A stretch of 12,833 nucleotides of DNA from Planctomycetota bacterium (lineage in GTDB: Bacteria > Planctomycetota > MHYJ01 > JACPRB01), in assembly GCA_023261405.1 (NCBI GenBank), contig JAHFOZ010000106.1, forward strand, positions 1 through 12,833, written 5' to 3'. Of this stretch, positions 11,301-12,833 are shown piece by piece. The notes under the pieces were generated by a model, which saw only the letters and a program-made list of their open reading frames with translations, was not told the origin of the DNA and ran no database searches. Each line of letters opens with the position of its first letter. The first letter of the stretch is position 1. A program made the position numbers and the translations under genes.

Positions 11301-12169
11301 AGCAGGGCGTCGACGTCCTTCTCCGCCGCGGCCTGCCAGCGCTCGCGGACCCGGCCGACGGGATAGGGTGGCGCCGGATCATGGAGCGCGTCCCAGAGAA
11401 TCCGGAGGTACTTGGGGCTGAGGTTCTCCCTGGCGGCGACGGCCTCCGCGTCAAAGGCGCCGCGATGACGGATCGTCGCGAGCAGGTACGGCTTGAGGGA
11501 CGGGGCGCCGTCCTTGCCATAGGGCGCGTAGAAGGCCCGGAGGGCGGCGACGGCCTCATCGGTCCAGTCGCGGCGCGTCTTTGCGGGGGAGAAGCGGAAG
11601 CCGTCGGGGAGCAGGACGAGGTGGGAGGCGACCTCCTTGCCCGAGGCCAGGTACTTGGCGAGCAGGGCGGGGGAGGTGACGAGGGCGTCGCCCGCGTTGG
11701 TGAAGCCCTCGCCGGCTGCGCCGTCGGCGGGGAGATCGCGGGCCGGGTCGAGGTCGACGCCCGTCAGGTCGCGAATCGTGTTGTCGAGCTCGGCGTTGCT
11801 GAGGCGGCGGACGACGACGCGGCCGGGGTCGCCGGCGCGGGCGCGGGCTTCGGCGTCGAGCATGGAGCGGGCCCAGGCGATGAGGGTCTTGCGCTCGGCA
11901 TCGGTCGGCTGGGGCTTCTTCTTCGGGGGCATCTCGCCGTTCTCGAGGTTCTCGACGAGGTGCGGCCAGGGGCGGAGGTCCTTGCGGATGTCGTCGAGCG
12001 TGGCGAAGCGCTCGAGGTCGAGGTCGCCTTTCTTCTCCTTCGTGGAATGGCAGCCGAGGCAGTAGCGGGTCGCGAGCGGCCGGATCTGTTCCCGGTACTC
12101 GCGGGCGAGGTCGGGTTCCTGGGCGGCGCCGCCGAGGGCCCAGAGGAGGATCAGTGCCGGCGCCATCAT
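8315..12169 (-). CDS. DUF1592-type planctomycete cytochrome (PSCyt-DUF1587-1595-1592-1588-1585)
   Basis: A 1284-residue exported protein with a short signal peptide (MMAPALILLWALGGAAQ). Domains in order are: PSCyt with heme site CLGCH (37-41) and likely ligand M80 in NGEMPPKKKP; DUF1587 (about 119-175, RRLSNAELDNTIRDLTG); a long middle region with beta-rich blocks (about 490-635); DUF1595 (about 876-937, AWRRPLGADE and ILVSPSFLFRIE); DUF1592 (about 945-1072, LASRLSYTLWASMPD); DUF1588 (about 1094-1193) with a second CxxCH (1167-1171, CATCHVRIDPFGFALEGYD); and DUF1585 (about 1203-1277). It is longer than the compact members of the family because of the middle region. Its start overlaps the GntR stop as ATGA. 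GAGGA (12173-12177) is better spaced for the second ATG, at 12166. Two covalently bound hemes and periplasmic electron transfer are expected; the substrate is unknown. Tight spacing to the DUF1552 gene supports a functional pair. Confidence 0.93.
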   Translation of the reverse strand: MMAPALILLWALGGAAQEPDLAREYREQIRPLATRYCLGCHSTKEKKGDLDLERFATLDDIRKDLRPWPHLVENLENGEMPPKKKPQPTDAERKTLIAWARSMLDAEARARAGDPGRVVVRRLSNAELDNTIRDLTGVDLDPARDLPADGAAGEGFTNAGDALVTSPALLAKYLASGKEVASHLVLLPDGFRFSPAKTRRDWTDEAVAALRAFYAPYGKDGAPSLKPYLLATIRHRGAFDAEAVAARENLSPKYLRILWDALHDPAPPYPVGRVRERWQAAAEKDVDALLGEIAAFQKPLWRMGKIGSYGGGRLTRADAVAPPLLASQAFRVQPKAVPGQDEVVLHLAALGLPEAGAVAWRNPRFEGPKGKVLPLADYAQYGPRFEIDFQAAFALTSKALAALDGGPSEGLDPAWLARWRDLMGDSRVMATAVPLERLDTPIPVNPKFPGLFGWRVASGDLPSVLSNASDVEHRIPGRASPHQVVVHPLPDRFVAVEWRGPGAGKVRVETKIAHAHGGCGNGIAWFLEQRRGELATRIDDGVVNVGATASIPAREVELKADDALLLAIDARDGSHVCDLTEIDFTIRDLEGNRVWSLAKDVADTITAGNPHGVWRFVHGPSKTGAALKIPADSLLGRWRREPARRAELAPKIQALFLGARPADAKHPDRLLYDSLVNVEGPLFRGLDAAVLPRGAARRFGAESPTLLRLPAALFREHAFMVEAALEGGSDRAVQFSVSAEAPRILDATAPVVATGDAGKRLLAGLDAFRALFPPFVCFPRVIPDDEVVCLKLYHREDEPLRRLFLVEAETRRLDRLWEEHRFITRWPVTENQNLPLFIGFVTQDGGAEAVKYFESLRAPFKVRAEAFEKDVEASWPRHVEALVEFAERAWRRPLGADEKASLPALYAQLRSKDMPHDEALRLVLARILVSPSFLFRIEEAGPGLEALPVSAWELASRLSYTLWASMPDAELRTLATAGLLHDPAVLAAQAARMLKDPRARGLAVEFAAQWLHVRGIRSSREKNETVFPTFDAPLRDALFEEAVLVFQDLFRNGRPVEEILEADFTYLNEKLAKHYGIPGVSGPQWRRVDGVRKHGRGGVLTLGAVLAQQSGASRTSPVLRGNWVVETMLGEKLPKPPANVPQLPEAEGVDGLSVREMTLRHTRVAECATCHVRIDPFGFALEGYDAIGRRRSGIVDTRVTLRDGTTFDGLEGLRGYLQGRQKDFRKTFTRKLLGYTLGRSVTLSDQVLLDSMDRDGLTLAEAVASIVQSPQFRRHRALEATRAE

Positions 12170-12828
12170 GCGTCCTCGCGGAGCCCGGCCAGCTCGGCTT
12201 TCCAGCTCAGGCAGTGGCGCTCCATCCAGCGGGCGGCCTCGTCGGGGTCGCGGCGCGCGAGGACCTTCACGAACTCCCGGTGGGCGCGGAAGGTGACGTT
12301 GCGGACGTCGCGCTTGAGGCCATCGCGCCTGCGGTGGAGGCGGGTGAGCCAGAGTTCCATCGGGGCGCGCAGGTCGGCCCAGGCCCGGGCCAGGCGCTGG
12401 TGGCGGGCGATCGCGACGATCTCGTCGTGGAAGGCGGTGTCCAGGGCGCTGAACTCGGTGAGGTCGAGGGTCTCGGCGGTCTGAGCGAGGATGGCCTCGA
12501 GGCGTCGGAGGTCCTCCGGCAGGGCCCGCTCGGCGGCGCGGCGGGCGGCGAGGACCTGGAGGGCGGCGCGCAGGGTGAGGATCTCCTGTACGTCCTCGAC
12601 CGAAGTGCGGCGCACGCAGGTGCGGCCGGTGGCGTCGAAGGCGACGAGGCCCTGGCGTTCGAGCTCGACGAGGGCTTCGCGGACGGGGACGCGTGAGACG
12701 CCGAGTTTTGCGGCGGTGGCGGCCTCGGGGAGGGGGCTGCCGCCCGGGAGCTCGCCTCCCAGGATGGCGCGCCGCAGGCGCTCCATCGTCCTCTGCACGA
12801 GGCTGCTGCGGGGAACGGGGGTCAGCAC
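12166..12828 (-). CDS. GntR-family regulator, FCD (FadR) subfamily
   Basis: A 220-residue transcription factor, normal length for FCD-type GntR proteins. Residues 8-75 form the winged helix; the helix-turn-helix reads LPEAATAAKLGVSRVPVREAL (residues 33-53, in part). Residues 78-212 match the all-helical FCD ligand domain. D130, H134, H183 and H205 fit the Asp-His-His-His metal site that binds carboxylate ligands in many FCD proteins. The GTG at 12828 is only 5 bases from the window edge, so its ribosome site cannot be seen and the true start may lie further upstream. The stop overlaps the next start (ATGA, 12169-12166), so regulator and cytochrome are cotranscribed. Such factors often repress their own operon until a small organic acid binds; autoregulation is inferred because the promoter is outside the window. 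Confidence 0.92.
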   Translation of the reverse strand: MLTPVPRSSLVQRTMERLRRAILGGELPGGSPLPEAATAAKLGVSRVPVREALVELERQGLVAFDATGRTCVRRTSVEDVQEILTLRAALQVLAARRAAERALPEDLRRLEAILAQTAETLDLTEFSALDTAFHDEIVAIARHQRLARAWADLRAPMELWLTRLHRRRDGLKRDVRNVTFRAHREFVKVLARRDPDEAARWMERHCLSWKAELAGLREDA

Positions 12829-12833
12829 CGATT

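Noticed and set aside
8306..12484. A 1392-codon open frame on the plus strand, antisense to the DUF1592-type cytochrome and part of the regulator.
   Set aside because: Its translation is Arg/Gly/Glu/Leu-rich with no recognisable domain. The minus strand carries complete conserved domain sets here, and long antisense frames are expected opposite GC-rich codon usage.

Overview
The window is very GC-rich and almost fully coding on the minus strand. Its gene content is typical of a planctomycete (phylum Planctomycetota) or a close PVC relative. The secreted families PSCyt/DUF1592, DUF1552, PSCyt1-DUF1549-DUF1553 (PSD1) and DUF1501 are strongly expanded in that group, and a secreted HEAT-repeat protein and a CACCAAGACAC-type palindromic repeat fit the same picture. 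The lineage is inferred from these families, not from a marker gene.

Layout, right to left, in the direction of transcription. A GntR/FCD regulator (12828-12166) starts near the window edge. Its stop codon overlaps the start of a 1284-aa cytochrome (12169-8315) with PSCyt, DUF1587, DUF1595, DUF1592, DUF1588 and DUF1585 domains. A Tat-exported DUF1552 protein follows after 29 bases (8285-7014). A spacer of about 125 bases then carries a palindromic dispersed repeat (6992-6913). Next comes a second pair: a PSCyt1-DUF1549-DUF1553 cytochrome (about 6889-3875) and, 4 bases later, a Tat-exported DUF1501 protein (3870-2464). A 96-base gap with a TATAAT box leads to a secreted HEAT-repeat protein (2367-718). 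The last 717 bases hold a 140-base pyrimidine-rich stretch, a strong GC hairpin (521-546) and the C-terminal remnant of an IS91-type transposase pointing the other way (119-508).

How the genes may work together. The two halves mirror each other: each is a large Sec-exported protein with two CxxCH motifs, followed by a Tat-exported partner. Such pairs are abundant in planctomycetes, but to my knowledge their biochemistry is essentially unknown. Here the two pair types lie in tandem behind one ligand-responsive regulator. Both cytochromes also carry the same two sequence blocks in opposite order, which may be a shared recognition module. My inference is a periplasmic redox or degradation system induced by a small organic acid or sugar-derived compound. 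The sequence does not prove the substrate.
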